A stretch of 64,000 bases of DNA, taken from Berberis thunbergii. Lineage: Eukaryota > Streptophyta > Magnoliopsida > Ranunculales > Berberidaceae. The stretch spans positions 79,578-143,577 of the forward strand of contig QNQO01007601.1 in the NCBI GenBank assembly GCA_003290165.1, given 5' to 3'. Shown here one piece after another: positions 43,701 through 54,348 of this stretch. Every line of letters begins with the position of its first letter. Positions within the stretch are counted from its first letter, which is position 1. Position numbers and translations under genes: made by a program. The notes beneath the pieces were generated by a model. The model did not search any database. It had not been told where the DNA came from and worked only from the letters and a program-made list of their open reading frames with translations.

Positions 43701-44775
43701 TCATTTCTTCTTTATAACATTCTTTATTGTTTACTAATAGTATTTGATAATGTTTACTTTCTCGAGGATACTCGGAAAAAAAAATGACTACAAAACACTA
43801 CCTGCGATGTATCGCAGAGGATCCTTTGTTTCAAGGGCGAAGGTTAGTTTCTAACCCATCAGTATGGAGATCTTTCGTCTTTGGCTGGTTAGAAAACATT
43901 ACTTCTGTTTCCTTCTGTCAAACATTACTGATAGGAATCAGTTTGATCTAAAAACTGTTCATCCACTTTGTATCTGCAATAATCAGTTAGATGCATAACT
44001 ATAGGATTTGATCATGTGTTTGATTTCAATGTAACCACTGAGAATTATGTCAAACTGTTTTTCCTTAAAATCCATCAGATATCTATTGACAGCCCCAAGT
44101 GGTCGTAGTTTAGATAATTTACACCTCTATGTTTAACTTGAGCAACACAATTGACGTATCAAAACTGATAACTGAGGTGTTTGTTTTTTGGAATTAAGTA
44201 CTAGGGATAGGTCTAGCTCAGCTGATCCAAAGAGTTTGGATGAGTTTTTGGTGGCAGTGACGTTTGCAATATTGGAATGCTTAGAGAGTACCCAGTTTAA
44301 CTCTTCCACCTTCAAATGACATGACAATGTCAACCACTTGATGTTCTATTTACATTGCTCTCACGTTCTTGAGCCCTTCTCAATGTCGAGGGAATGGGCG
44401 AGGACAGAGAGCGAGGGATATGATTGAGATATGGGCTCTCTTACTCTGTGTTGATCTTGGTGTTTGAGATATGTTTCAATTTGAACTTAAAAAAAAAACA
44501 TATAGAGGAATCCAAACGTCTTGTTAGTTCTGCCGCAGCAGAGCAATAGTAATATCATTGTGCATATGTAGGGAAGGAACTTGAATTCCATCAAATGCAT
44601 TTGCTACATTTTTAATACAACAAATGAACAATAGCTGATCAGTCACCCATAGTTTTGAACTTTGTATTCTTGCCACACATTGCTTGTACTGGTTTTCGTA
44701 AATGGAATAGATCAGCTGATAGTGACTTGACTATCATTTGGCTTAGAAGGCCCATCATACGTCGAAATTGTTGGC
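43701..44775. other. Flank, no recognised gene; MITE end scar
   Basis: Mostly short frames. At about 44382-44420, ATGTCGAGGGAATGGGCGAGG resembles the left end of the hairpin MITEs without its partner arm. A 46-codon minus-strand frame (44780-44640) is cut by the hAT-like MITE and is not recognised. Confidence 0.45.
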
Positions 44776-44783
44776 GCGTTAGG

Positions 44784-45780
44784 CAGGGGCGGAGCCAGAA
44801 TTGCAGATAAAGGAGGGCAAAAAAATAAATTACAGATAATTTAATTCTTAAAGTAAATAAATAAATATGATTAAAACAAAGTTTCAAAAGTAGTACAAGA
44901 GAAACATATTTTATGTGTCAATGTTGTTGCACTTTGGATTTTAGTAAAAACTCTCTGTGAGTTCTCATGTTCATAGGGTTTACCAAATCAGACCCGAATG
45001 CTACAATATTGTTGCCACTTAATATCCTCTGCGTTGTAATTCATGCCTGAAGGCTATATAACTGACCCTATAGGGTTTACCAAACTAGGCCCGAATGCTA
45101 CAATATTGTTGCCACTTAATATCCTCGTCGCCTCTATCTCGTAGGGAGATTTGCTTTTGCTCCGATTCGTTGTCTCCACCTTGCATGAAGACGACTTATC
45201 CACGGCGAAGCACATGTGCTTTTAATAATCAGGTGGAAACTCATAAAATCTTAACTAGTGAGTCTCGAACTTGCGACCTCTTAAAAGGAGAGTTGATGTC
45301 CGATCAACTGAGCTTCAATTGATGGACATCTGTTAATATTAAGAATGTTACCGTCCAATTGCTTAGCTGAAGCAGGCTATTGTGAAGACTGAAGAGTGTC
45401 GATGAGGAGCAAACAAACAAGAGAGAGAGAGTAAAACCACCTCCATAAATCAATCTATGTCTAATCGAAATCTTATTGTGTGATTGGAGAAATCAATCTC
45501 TGTTGAAATTGTCTTGTGCGATTGGAGGAGATTGAAGAAAATCGATCTTTGTCAAAATCATTTTGGGCAATTAAGAAGGCGGAGAGGTGAAATTGTGAAG
45601 GTTTGCGAACTTGCGAAGGGTTTGCGATTTTGTATATATTTGTATTTTATTATCTATGAGAGAGGGCAATCTAAAATTTTAAAGGGGGGCAAAATTGCAA
45701 ATATTGTTAGTTTGGTGAAATTTCTTAAAAAACTAAGGGGGGCAATTGCCCCCTTTAGCTTCAAGGTAGATCCGCCCATA
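44784..45780. mobile_element. hAT-like non-autonomous element (GGGGCGGA family), copy 2
   Basis: 8-bp TSD with one mismatch: GCGTTAGG (44776-44783) and GCGCTAGG (45781-45788). Ends CAGGGGCGGAGCC and GATCCGCCCATA match copy 1 at 5131-6006. G/C-rich inner end GGGGGGCAATTGCCCCC. Inside, about 58 bp (AGGGTTTACCAAA...CTTAATATCCTC) is present twice (about 44977-45034 and 45070-45125). A tRNA-like segment on the minus strand (about 45315-45254) has AGCTCAGTTGATCGGACATC and GCAAGTTCGAGACTC. No transposase. Confidence 0.8.
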
Positions 45781-45788
45781 GCGCTAGG

Positions 45789-46940
45789 CATATGTGCGTA
45801 TCTTGGTCCACTATACATAGCAATGATATCTTTGGCGTGAATCGTCACACATCCCACAATCCATCTATCGGTTTGCAACATCTAGAAGTATACATTCTTC
45901 TTGAGTATCATGTGCGACCACAATCATGTGGGTAGCACTCAGTGTACGGGCTCGACTATTCCTGACATTGTTGGCTCCACCTAATTGCAACCACTGCACT
46001 AACTTCATCTCGTTCGGACTTGTAGGATATCTCCGGACACACCTTGACAAGGATCTAGAACTTAATCTGGATTATTCATTTGACGAACCGCGCACCTGTG
46101 ATGCTCCACCTGACTCACTACATGTGCCTATCCATTGAACAATGTGCCACCTACACCTCCACCTCGCCGAGTCTCAGCCAAACCATCGACTCTGATACCA
46201 CTTATTACGATGTCATGCACCTGCGCGCACCCTTTGTCCACTATCCATAGCAACGATATTGTCCCTTACTTAAACACCACTATATTGGGCCTTCCATCTG
46301 GACCTAGGTGGTGTGAAGTTTTTTCCAAAAGGCCTCGTTGCTATTAGGGAGTGAACCACTTTCTTATAAACCTTAGTGACTCATCCTCCTCCTTACTTGA
46401 TGTGAAACTATTCAAGCCAACATTATCGCACAATCTCCACCTTTGGTATGAATCGTCACACATCCTACATTTTATCCATCGTCTGCAACATCTCAAAGTA
46501 CATCTCCTCCTCGAGTGTCATGGGCGACCACAATCATGTGGGTAGCACTCGGTGTACGGGCTCGATTATTCCCGACGTTGTTGGTTCCCGACTTGTAGGA
46601 TACCACATTGGCAAGGATCCGGAGCCTAATCTGGATCATTCATCTGGCGGACCGCGCACCTGCGATGCTCCATCTGGCTTGCTACTTTGCCCCCGATCCC
46701 CTGAACAATGTGTTGTCTGCACCTGCGCGTACCCCTTGGTTCATTATACATAACAACAATATTGTCCCAAACTTAAACACTATCATATTGGGCCTTCCAT
46801 CTGGGCCTAGGTGGTGTAGGGTTTTTCTCAAAAGGCCTTGTTGCTATTAGAGAGTGGATCACTTTCTTGTAAACTTTAGTGACTCCTCCTCCGTATTTGA
46901 TGTGAAACTATTCAAGCCAATATTATCCCAACAAAACTAA
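45789..46940. repeat. Diverged tandem direct repeat, retroelement-like
   Basis: Two copies in the same orientation, about 45838-46426 and 46450-46939. Shared blocks are GAATCGTCACACATCC, CGACCACAATCATGTGGGTA, GTGTACGGGCTCGA, GCGCACCTG-GATGCTCCA, ATTGGGCCTTCCATCTGG and GTGAAACTATTCAAGCCAA. Copy 1 has CGACTCTGATACCACTTATT; on the minus strand this is AAGTGGTATCAGAGTCG, an iMet primer-site sequence. The unit is therefore probably a fragmented TRIM or LTR family. No TSD or exact ends found; no coding content. Confidence 0.6.
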
Positions 46941-47842
46941 ATCCTTGTTTGGTTACTGTGGCATAGATAATTCTCGTACAAGATGTGTCGTGGTGTATGA
47001 GGATTTTGGTTTTCGGGAATAATCATCCAAGTTTTATACAATGTCATCCATGTTATTTCGTTTGTATGCATGTTGTTATTTGTTGGGATGATTTCTTGCG
47101 TAAATCTCTTAAAATTTTCTATTCGTTCATCTTAGAATTTTATCTGTTTATGCTAACTACATTTTTTAGTTAGATGAGACTGTGAAACATGAAGAACCTA
47201 TGAATAGATTGGAGATGAAAGTGGTTACGAAATATTGTGATTTAATCGAGGATGACTTTTAGAACGAGCATTCATCCCTCATTGAAGTGACTGACCAAAG
47301 GATTATTATGTGTCTTAAGAGCATCTCTTAAGCTACAAGATGCTCTTAATTCTTGAGCATCTCTTAATGCTTCACCCTTTTATCTTTAATTATCAATGGC
47401 AGCTTCAAATTTATTTATTAAAATTTTTTTTTTAAAGAGAGCTAGGGTGAACCTTATCATTAAAATAAATGTTCATCGAAGTGCATCAAACTACACCACT
47501 GAATCCTTCCTTCATCATTCACTACATCACAGTGACGTTTCCTTAAGATCTGCTAATGGACTAAGAGAATATTCAACCGGGGATGTTAAATTCACTAAAT
47601 GAGTTCTCGCTAAGATGGTTTCTTGGTGCACATACTTAAGTTTTTGCCCTTGGTAGGCAGCAATCAATTGCTTAATCATCTTGAAGAGAAAGTTCTCCGA
47701 TGCTTTCCCTAGCAAATAGAAAAGGTTGAAATGGTGTCATTGAAACACATCAACATGGAAATTAAGGCAATTAAATACTTGTACCAGAAAAAATTCTAGC
47801 AATTGATGCTAATCTCCATCTAACTTCTCCTTTATTTGGTTT
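46941..47842. other. Intergenic, no recognised gene
   Basis: AT-rich sequence with only short frames. A minus-strand frame (47715-47527) and flanking frames have no family resemblance. A local duplication of GAGCATCTCTTAA at 47321 and 47354. Confidence 0.45.
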
Positions 47843-47852
47843 ATAACCTAAA

Positions 47853-48041
47853 GGGGAATTCTAAATGTCGAGGAAATGAGCGAGGAAACCAGCGAGGGGA
47901 GTGAGGTGGAGGGAGGGGAACCATTCCCTCTCCTTGGGATGCGTGCAAGAAAATTCAACGCACGCATCCCGAGGGGAGGGAATGGTTCCCCTCCCTCCAC
48001 CTCACTCCCCTCGCTGGTTTCCTCGCCATCTAGCCTTCCTC
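47853..48041. mobile_element. Mutator-like hairpin MITE, copy 2
   Basis: Direct repeat ATAACCTAAA at 47843-47852 and 48042-48051 (10 bp). Ends GGGGAATTCTAAATGTCG and GCCATCTAGCCTTCC. Arms 47881-47933 and 47973-48025 are complementary over 53 bp with one mismatch, and pairing extends further inward (GGATGCGTGC / GCACGCATCC). No coding content. Confidence 0.85.
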
Positions 48042-48086
48042 ATAACCTAAATCTGCATACTTGGGTTTCCCTTCTTACTTTGAGAA

Positions 48087-48274
48087 GAGTTGTTCTAAAT
48101 GGCGAGCAAATGAGCGAGGGGAGGGAGGTGGCGGGATGGGGACCGTCCACCTCCCTTGGGATGCGCGTGCCGAAAAAATGGCACACATCCCGAGGGAGGT
48201 GGACGGTCCCCATCCCGCCACCTCCCTCCCCTCGCTCTTTTCCTCGCCCACTTCCTCGACATTTAGAATTTCTG
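48087..48274. mobile_element. Mutator-like hairpin MITE, copy 3
   Basis: Perfect 9-bp TSD CTTTGAGAA (48078-48086 and 48275-48283). Arms 48112-48155 and 48194-48237 pair perfectly over 44 bp. The inner GGGATG / CATCCC pair and terminal TCTAAATGGCGAG / CTCGACATTTAGAA are shared with the other copies. It sits only 36 bp from copy 2. Confidence 0.88.
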
Positions 48275-48833
48275 CTTTGAGAATATCTTTTGAGGAGCCT
48301 CTCCCTGAGGCGGTTGAGTCAACATCTCCTCTAGTGCTTTGACCCACCATAGTTACAGTATAATTGAATTCCTTTTCCATTATAGCTTTTAACGTTGTGT
48401 AGCCTTCCTTTAATACATCCCCACCAAGAATCTGTATTGCTTCTTTCACTTCACTACTAAATCCATACCCATTGTCATAATCAGCTATCATTTTCAGTAA
48501 CCTTGGATAAAAGATAGTGAGTGGACCATGTCGATGGTATTCCATGTCATTTCTTTCATCAATGGCTATAACCTCTGTGTTTAGTTCATCTCTGACTACC
48601 AATTGAAGATTGGTTGGGGAATTGGGTTTGTCGTCTCTTTCATGTTGGTCAGCCAAATTCCCATTTTTATTACCAACTATATTCACTTCATTTGGTACTA
48701 CATCATCAGTTGGACAGTGCTCAAGCCACGTCTCTGACCTCTGCATTACTTAGGGGTAGTTGTCCTACCTCTTCCATTGGGGTAGGATTCCTGATTGCAT
48801 CTTTTGGGGGTTTCAATCTCTCTTCTTCTTGTC
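48275..48833 (-). pseudogene. Unrecognised coding remnant running into a MITE
   Basis: On the minus strand a Glu/Lys/Pro-rich start (48842 region, MERQEEERLKPPKDAIRNP, then TPMEEVGQLPL) is frameshifted near 48745 into a frame of about 160 codons (MQRSETWLEHCPTDD..., ADYDNGYGFSSEVKEAIQIL, GGDVLKEGYTTLKAIMEKEF). The frame then reads on through the 48087-48274 MITE, which supplies about 50 extra codons rich in Pro and Gly. I do not recognise the protein. Low complexity and position suggest the tail of a retroelement ORF1, but this is a guess. No start context or splice sites settle it. Confidence 0.35.
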
Positions 48834-49683
48834 TCTCCATTATTTACAGCTTCAAATTGTTAACAAATAATATGAGCACTCAACTATGTAAGTAAAAACT
48901 CACGTACGAAAATGTGTTTGAATTCATACGAGTATCTAAAGGCGTGTTCAGTATTGCACGATGGAATGTGTGATTACTGGATTTTTCTTAAAAATGTACT
49001 ATCCTTGTTACTGAGATTATAACTTAAAAGGAAACGTGATAAAAACAATAGAACAAGAACAGCCCAAAATGTCATATGAGATACCTGGGATGGAACCAGA
49101 ATTAAATTATAATCTTGTAGACACTTGTAGAGTTGCTTAGCTTCTGTAGCCCATTTGATAATTTTTATTCAATTAGAGAAAATCATACAAAGAATCCTGG
49201 TCCTGGCACCGCCCGAGCCAAATATTTGACGAGTTCCATAAGAAATATTCCAGCCATGCTCGACATGTAGCTCTAGCATTCGAGATCTTATTGACAAAAC
49301 AATTCATGATCTCATCTTTCCACACAACGAACATAATAATGATGGAATTGACATGGTCAATGTGTTTATATGAGCATCTTCATCAAGCTTTCATTTCATT
49401 TCTTCTGAAGTTCTGAACAAGAAAAGCAAGCCCACGCATGTACTCTTCCTTGCACACCTTTCTTTTACTTCATTTCACTGCAAAACTCGGTTTCTCTACC
49501 ACCGTAGTTACTTAAATAACGACTTCCCCATAGCTTCCTAGTTTTTACTCAAATGACACCGAGGTAGTCTCACTCGTTTCACGAATCATCCGCCTGATGG
49601 AAGCAACAACACCTCGGTTTTCTCTGCATGATGAACACAAAGTTTGCTGTTCCATGTTTCAAGTACTGATGTATCTCGGGTTG
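48834..49683. other. Downstream flank of the PPR gene
   Basis: No frame of note. The last 200-300 bases before 49684 should hold the PPR 3' untranslated region and polyadenylation signal; no single strong AATAAA on the minus strand stands out. Confidence 0.45.
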
Positions 49684-52122
49684 CTAGGTTGTCTCATAAG
49701 AGAAAATCTTGGAACCAATGCTAGGTGAATAACCTTCAGCGAATAGATGCTCTGTAAGTCCATTTAGGGTGAAGTATATAGTTGGAGAATGCTTGTGGGA
49801 GTTGTCACCCGTCAAAAATGTGTGGAACTCACTGTCAACTTCAATCCAACTGTACCCTGGAAACTTTTTCACGCCCATGTCTTTCATGTCCGACCAGACT
49901 TGCGCAGCATCTTTCCATCGAGACGCGTCTGAGTATATATTTGAGAGCAAAAGATGATACCCTGAATGTTGGGGTTTCAACTCTATTAAGTGCTTGGCTG
50001 CAACTTCTGCAAGAGGAATATTCCCATGTATCCGGCAACCACTAAGTAAGGCACCCCATACACAGTCATCAGGCTTTATTGGCATGCTTTTGATTAGATT
50101 GTAGGCATCATCCAGCCGGCCAGCTCTCCCTAAATTATCAATAATGCACGAGTAGTGCTCAACATCTGGAGTAATGCCATATTCAGTAGTCATGGCATGG
50201 AAGAAATGTAAACCTTCATCAACCAGACCCGCATGGCTGCAGGTTGATAAAAGAGAAATAAACGTGACACGATTGGGTTTCCATCCTTGCTTTTGCATCT
50301 CATAGAATAGTGAGAATGCTTCATGGGGAAGGGCATTGACCCCATAACCTGAGACTATGGTGTTCCAAGAAATGTCATCTCTAAAACTCATCTCATCAAA
50401 CAACTTCCTAGCTTCCTCAATGCACCCACATTTGCCATACATATCCAAAAGGGAATTTTGAACCACAAGACAATCTTCTAAGTGTCCACTTCTTATCATG
50501 TAACCATGTAAACCCACCCCTTGCTGGTGAGCGCCCACCTCTCCACATCCATTAAGAACAGAGCTGAATGTAAATTCATCAGGTTGTTCTCCCTCCGAGT
50601 GCATTTGGTGAAAAAGGCCAAAAGCCCTCTCAAAATCATTATTGAAGGCATGACTGGATATCATAGTGTTCCAAGAAATGACATCCTTCTCAGGGGTCAT
50701 CAGGAAAACTTGTTCAGATAGCTCGACTTTTCCTCTTTTTGCATACATGGAAATAAGAGCATTGTTTACAGAGGTATTGGATTCAAATCCAACTCTATAA
50801 GCATGAGCATGGATCTCCAAACCAGTAGTAGAAGTAGGGTCACATTCCGGGAGAAGCAAAGTCAGCGGAACCTTGGAGAGAGTTTTGAATTCACCATCAT
50901 ATTGCTTTATCATTTCTCGGAAGAAACGAAAAGCTTCATGAGATTGCTTAGCATCTATGAATCCAGATATCATTGAGATCCAAAGTTGGGATGTTTTCAA
51001 ACTGACCCCATCAAACAAACGAGATGCATAATGCATACATCCATGGGAGGCATAACCAGACGCAATTGAAGATCGCAATCTATCTTCATCTATCACATCC
51101 AAAGCTATCATCTCTTTCTGCTTCATAACAAATCCATGAAGCTCCTTCAACTGCATCAAAATTGTGTCTGTGGGCATCACAGGAAGGAGAGTATTGAAGG
51201 TTGCTGCATTGGGCTTCACATTCAAACTCGACACCAACATCCTTCTAAGAGTCTCAAATGCCAACTTCCCATCGCCATTCCGAATGCAACCAGCCATAAT
51301 CGAGTTCCAACTACTCACTTTAACCACAACACCAGATTTCTCCATAAGCTCCAATGCTTCGAAAGCCTTCATCCAATACCCATTCTGAGCATACCCAGAA
51401 ACCATTGAATTCCAAGTAACCTCATTTCTGTGAGTAATTCTATCAAACAACTTACAAGCATCTCCAAAGCACCCAAATTTCACATACAAATCCAACAACG
51501 CACTCCCTGCAAACACATCCTTAACATATCCATTAACAACCATCAACCCATGAATCTCTCTTGCAAGCTCAACGAACCAGAGAACCGAACACGACTTAAG
51601 AACAAAAGGGTATGTAAATTCATTAGGAGAAAACCCCAAAACCAACATTTCCACAAACAACTCAACTGCATCCTCATACCTCTTAGCATCAACATGAGCT
51701 CGCACCAATGTGTTCCAGAAGAACTGATTGAGCTGCCCAACTGGGGTCGAATCAAACACCATTCGAGCTTCATCCACAACCCCATGGCGGCAATAGAAGA
51801 AAAGGAGCTTGCTTGACAAGTAAACATCTTGAGAGAGACCAAGACGGACAATTCTAGCATGGATTTGAGTACCCTCTTGGAAGGATAGCGAGGCTGTACA
51901 GTCATCTAGTGCTGAAGCAAGAGTTTTGGGGTCAACATTATTGCATGATAGTTTCTGCAACAAATCGGAACTTAAAGAAAGATGGGTCTTTCTTGTTCGG
52001 TTTTGTGGGTGTAGTTTCAGAGAGGTTCTATGTACAAAAATCGAAGAAGAAGAAGAATAAACGGGACTCGAAGGAGGACTGGAAAGAAGTATGGGATGAT
52101 GATTGGAAGCGATTGTGGCCAT
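49684..52122 (-). CDS. PLS-class pentatricopeptide repeat protein, E/E+ type, intact
   Basis: One uninterrupted 812-codon frame without introns, as usual for plant PPR genes. The first ~50 residues are Ser/Pro/Arg/Lys-rich with few acids (MATIASNHHPILLSSPPSSP...), a likely chloroplast or mitochondrial transit peptide. From about residue 75 to 690 there are PPR motifs of alternating P, L and S type, seen as repeated WNTLV, WNSMVSGYAQNG, WNTMISSHA, NALISMYAKRG, NSLLDMYGKCGCIEEA and PDEFTFSSVLNGC. The tail has the E motif (WGALLSGCRIHGNIPLAE) and E+ block (PGYSWIEV, FLTGDNSHKH) but no DYW deaminase domain. Such proteins bind organelle RNA, often for C-to-U editing with a DYW partner supplied in trans. 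RNA target unknown. Confidence 0.95.
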   Translation of the reverse strand: MATIASNHHPILLSSPPSSPVYSSSSSIFVHRTSLKLHPQNRTRKTHLSLSSDLLQKLSCNNVDPKTLASALDDCTASLSFQEGTQIHARIVRLGLSQDVYLSSKLLFFYCRHGVVDEARMVFDSTPVGQLNQFFWNTLVRAHVDAKRYEDAVELFVEMLVLGFSPNEFTYPFVLKSCSVLWFVELAREIHGLMVVNGYVKDVFAGSALLDLYVKFGCFGDACKLFDRITHRNEVTWNSMVSGYAQNGYWMKAFEALELMEKSGVVVKVSSWNSIMAGCIRNGDGKLAFETLRRMLVSSLNVKPNAATFNTLLPVMPTDTILMQLKELHGFVMKQKEMIALDVIDEDRLRSSIASGYASHGCMHYASRLFDGVSLKTSQLWISMISGFIDAKQSHEAFRFFREMIKQYDGEFKTLSKVPLTLLLPECDPTSTTGLEIHAHAYRVGFESNTSVNNALISMYAKRGKVELSEQVFLMTPEKDVISWNTMISSHAFNNDFERAFGLFHQMHSEGEQPDEFTFSSVLNGCGEVGAHQQGVGLHGYMIRSGHLEDCLVVQNSLLDMYGKCGCIEEARKLFDEMSFRDDISWNTIVSGYGVNALPHEAFSLFYEMQKQGWKPNRVTFISLLSTCSHAGLVDEGLHFFHAMTTEYGITPDVEHYSCIIDNLGRAGRLDDAYNLIKSMPIKPDDCVWGALLSGCRIHGNIPLAEVAAKHLIELKPQHSGYHLLLSNIYSDASRWKDAAQVWSDMKDMGVKKFPGYSWIEVDSEFHTFLTGDNSHKHSPTIYFTLNGLTEHLFAEGYSPSIGSKIFSYETT

Positions 52123-52350
52123 AGATTAACAAGTAACAAGAATGAGTGTAAATGTAATACTTTAATCAAAAGTTGAATTTGTATTTCATTGCATTGCATG
52201 GAATGGAAGGGACGGTAAGGGAGACAATTGAAGAATTACTCTGGTCTGGCCGTCTGGGTGGAGTGGAGACAACAACAAGGTGTTTTATTCAAACTCAATC
52301 ACGGCTATTCTAACGAAATTTGGGGCTATTTATCTTATTCTTACGTTGTA
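52123..52350 (-). promoter_or_regulatory. PPR upstream region
   Basis: Only about 230 bases separate the PPR start from the foldback element. The minus strand has ATACAAATTCAACTTTTGATT and similar AT-rich sequence but no clear TATA box. The promoter must be short or lie partly inside the element. Confidence 0.4.
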
Positions 52351-54348
52351 GCGACTACTCCATACCACCTTATATACTGTCTCACATCACCACATACTCT
52401 TTTTTTTTTTTTTCCTTCTAACCAACACCACCCAAAAATGAAAAAAATAGTAACATAAAAACATGATACTTTCGACCAATTTAAACTCTCACTTGAGAGA
52501 GATTCACAAGCTCATCAAAACTAGGGTTGAACAAAAAACCGATCAAAACAATTAAACAGACCAAACCGATCGGTTCGATTTCGGTTCTAAAAGTTCAAAA
52601 CCGAAGTGGTCAGTTCTTCGGTTTTTGGTTTCTATGTGATTTTAACCGACAAAACCGAATCAACCGAATATATATAAGAAATAATATATATTTATATAAA
52701 ATAATAAGATATGTTTAAAATAGTAGGTCAATTCGATTTTAGTCGATTACAGTTTACATAAATTAAAATCGGTTTGGTTTTAGTCGGCTATGGTTTGCAT
52801 AAATTAGAGTCGGTTCAGTTTTGCTAATGATCGGTTCAGTTTCGGTTTGAAAATTTTGAAATCGATCAAAGTCGGTTCGGTTTTCAACCCTAATCAAACA
52901 TAAAAATTGTAGTGCTCTGAGTTATCTAATAAAACATCATTTGAATCACTTGAAAATGCTTTGAAATAAGCAAGTTATGGTCATTTTACTAAAGTCGCGC
53001 AAATCTGTCTCGCAATGAAAACAGGGTAGTATTTCAAACTTTCGACCAACTTATATGCTCGATCGAAATCGATTCTTAAGCTCATCGAAACACAAAAATT
53101 GTAGTACTCTGAGTTATCTAATAAACAAAATTTGAATAACTTGAAAATGTTTTGAAATAAGAAAATTATGATCATTTTACTAAAGTCGCGCAAATATGTC
53201 TCGCAATGAAAACGGAGTAGTGTCCCTGACTTTCGACCAACTTATGTGCTCGATCGAGATCGATTATTAAGCTCGTCAAAACGAAAAATTGTAGTACTAT
53301 GAGTTATCTAATAGATACAATTTAAATCACTTGAAAATGTTTAGAAATGAGAAAGTTATGACCATTTTACTAAAGCCACATAAATCTGTTACAAAAAAAA
53401 AAGTTTGTTTTCACCCATTCACCCAATCCTTGCATTGCTTAATGCAAATGGACTAAAACATTTTTTTTTCCGGAGCGTGACTTTAATAAATGACCATAAC
53501 TTTCTCATTTCAAAACATTTTCAAGTGATTCAAATTGTGTTTATTAGAAAACTAAGAGTACTACTACTTTTGTATTTCGATGAGCTTAAGAATCTATCTT
53601 GATCGAGCATATAAGTTGGCCGAAAGTCAGGGACACGGGGTTTTCATTGCGCGACCTTTGTAAAATGATCATAACTTGTTCATTTCAAAGTATTTTCATG
53701 TGATTTAAATTGTGTTTATTAGATAACTTAGAGTACTACAAATTACATGTTTTGATGAGCTTGATAATCGATCTCGATCGAGCATATAAGTTGGCCGAAA
53801 GTCGAGGACACTACCCTATTTTCATTGCAAGACTTTAGTAAAATGACCATAACTTTCTCATTTCAAAACATTTTCAAATAACTCAAATTGTGTTTATTAG
53901 ATAACTCAGAGTACTACAATTGTTATGTTTTGATGAGCTTGAGAATTGGTCTTGATAGGGCATATAAGTTGAAAAAAATCAGGGATAGTACCCTATTTTC
54001 AAAGACAAAGAGGCTGAGAGATATGGTAGGGTGGTTGTGGTGCTTGATGGAGAAAAGTGGGAGAAAGGTGACGGTGGTAGGAGGGAGAAAAGTGGTGGTG
54101 GCGAGGTAGTGGTGATGATAGCGGGGTGTTGGTGGTGTCTAATGGAGAAGAGAGGAAGGGAGGAGAAGAAGGGAAGAAACAAAAAGAGAAGAAGAAGGGA
54201 AGAAAAAAAGATGAAGAGATGGGACGAGAGAGAAAATTTTAAATTTTGAGTTTTTATTGGTTGTGTGCAAAATAAAATAGGTTGTGTGGGAGAGAAAAAG
54301 TTGATATAGTGGTGTGGGACAATACTTTAGGTGGTGTAGAGTATTCGC
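52351..54348. mobile_element. Foldback element with ~190-bp repeats in both orientations
   Basis: About 40-bp imperfect TIRs: GCGACTACTCCATACCACCT (52351-) and, from the other end, GCGAATACTCTACACCACCT (54348-). The left half holds about three tandem units of ~190 bp (starts near 52904, 53094, 53288); the right half (about 53490-53990) holds three more in the opposite orientation. Unit landmarks are GAGTTATCTAATAAA, CATTTTACTAAAGTCGCGCA, TCGACCAACTTATATGCTCG. The right side then has a GA-rich stretch (54000-54240). No transposase and no clear TSD. A hAT MITE (52522-52892) is nested in it. Confidence 0.72.
52522..52892. mobile_element. hAT-like MITE nested in the foldback element
   Basis: Ends TAGGGTTGAACAAAAAACCG and CGGTTCGGTTTTCAACCCTA. 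Flanked by ATCAAAAC (52514-52521) and ATCAAAC (52893-52899), an 8-bp TSD with one base lost. 371 bp, filled with AACCGA / TCGGTT motifs in both orientations. Confidence 0.8.
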
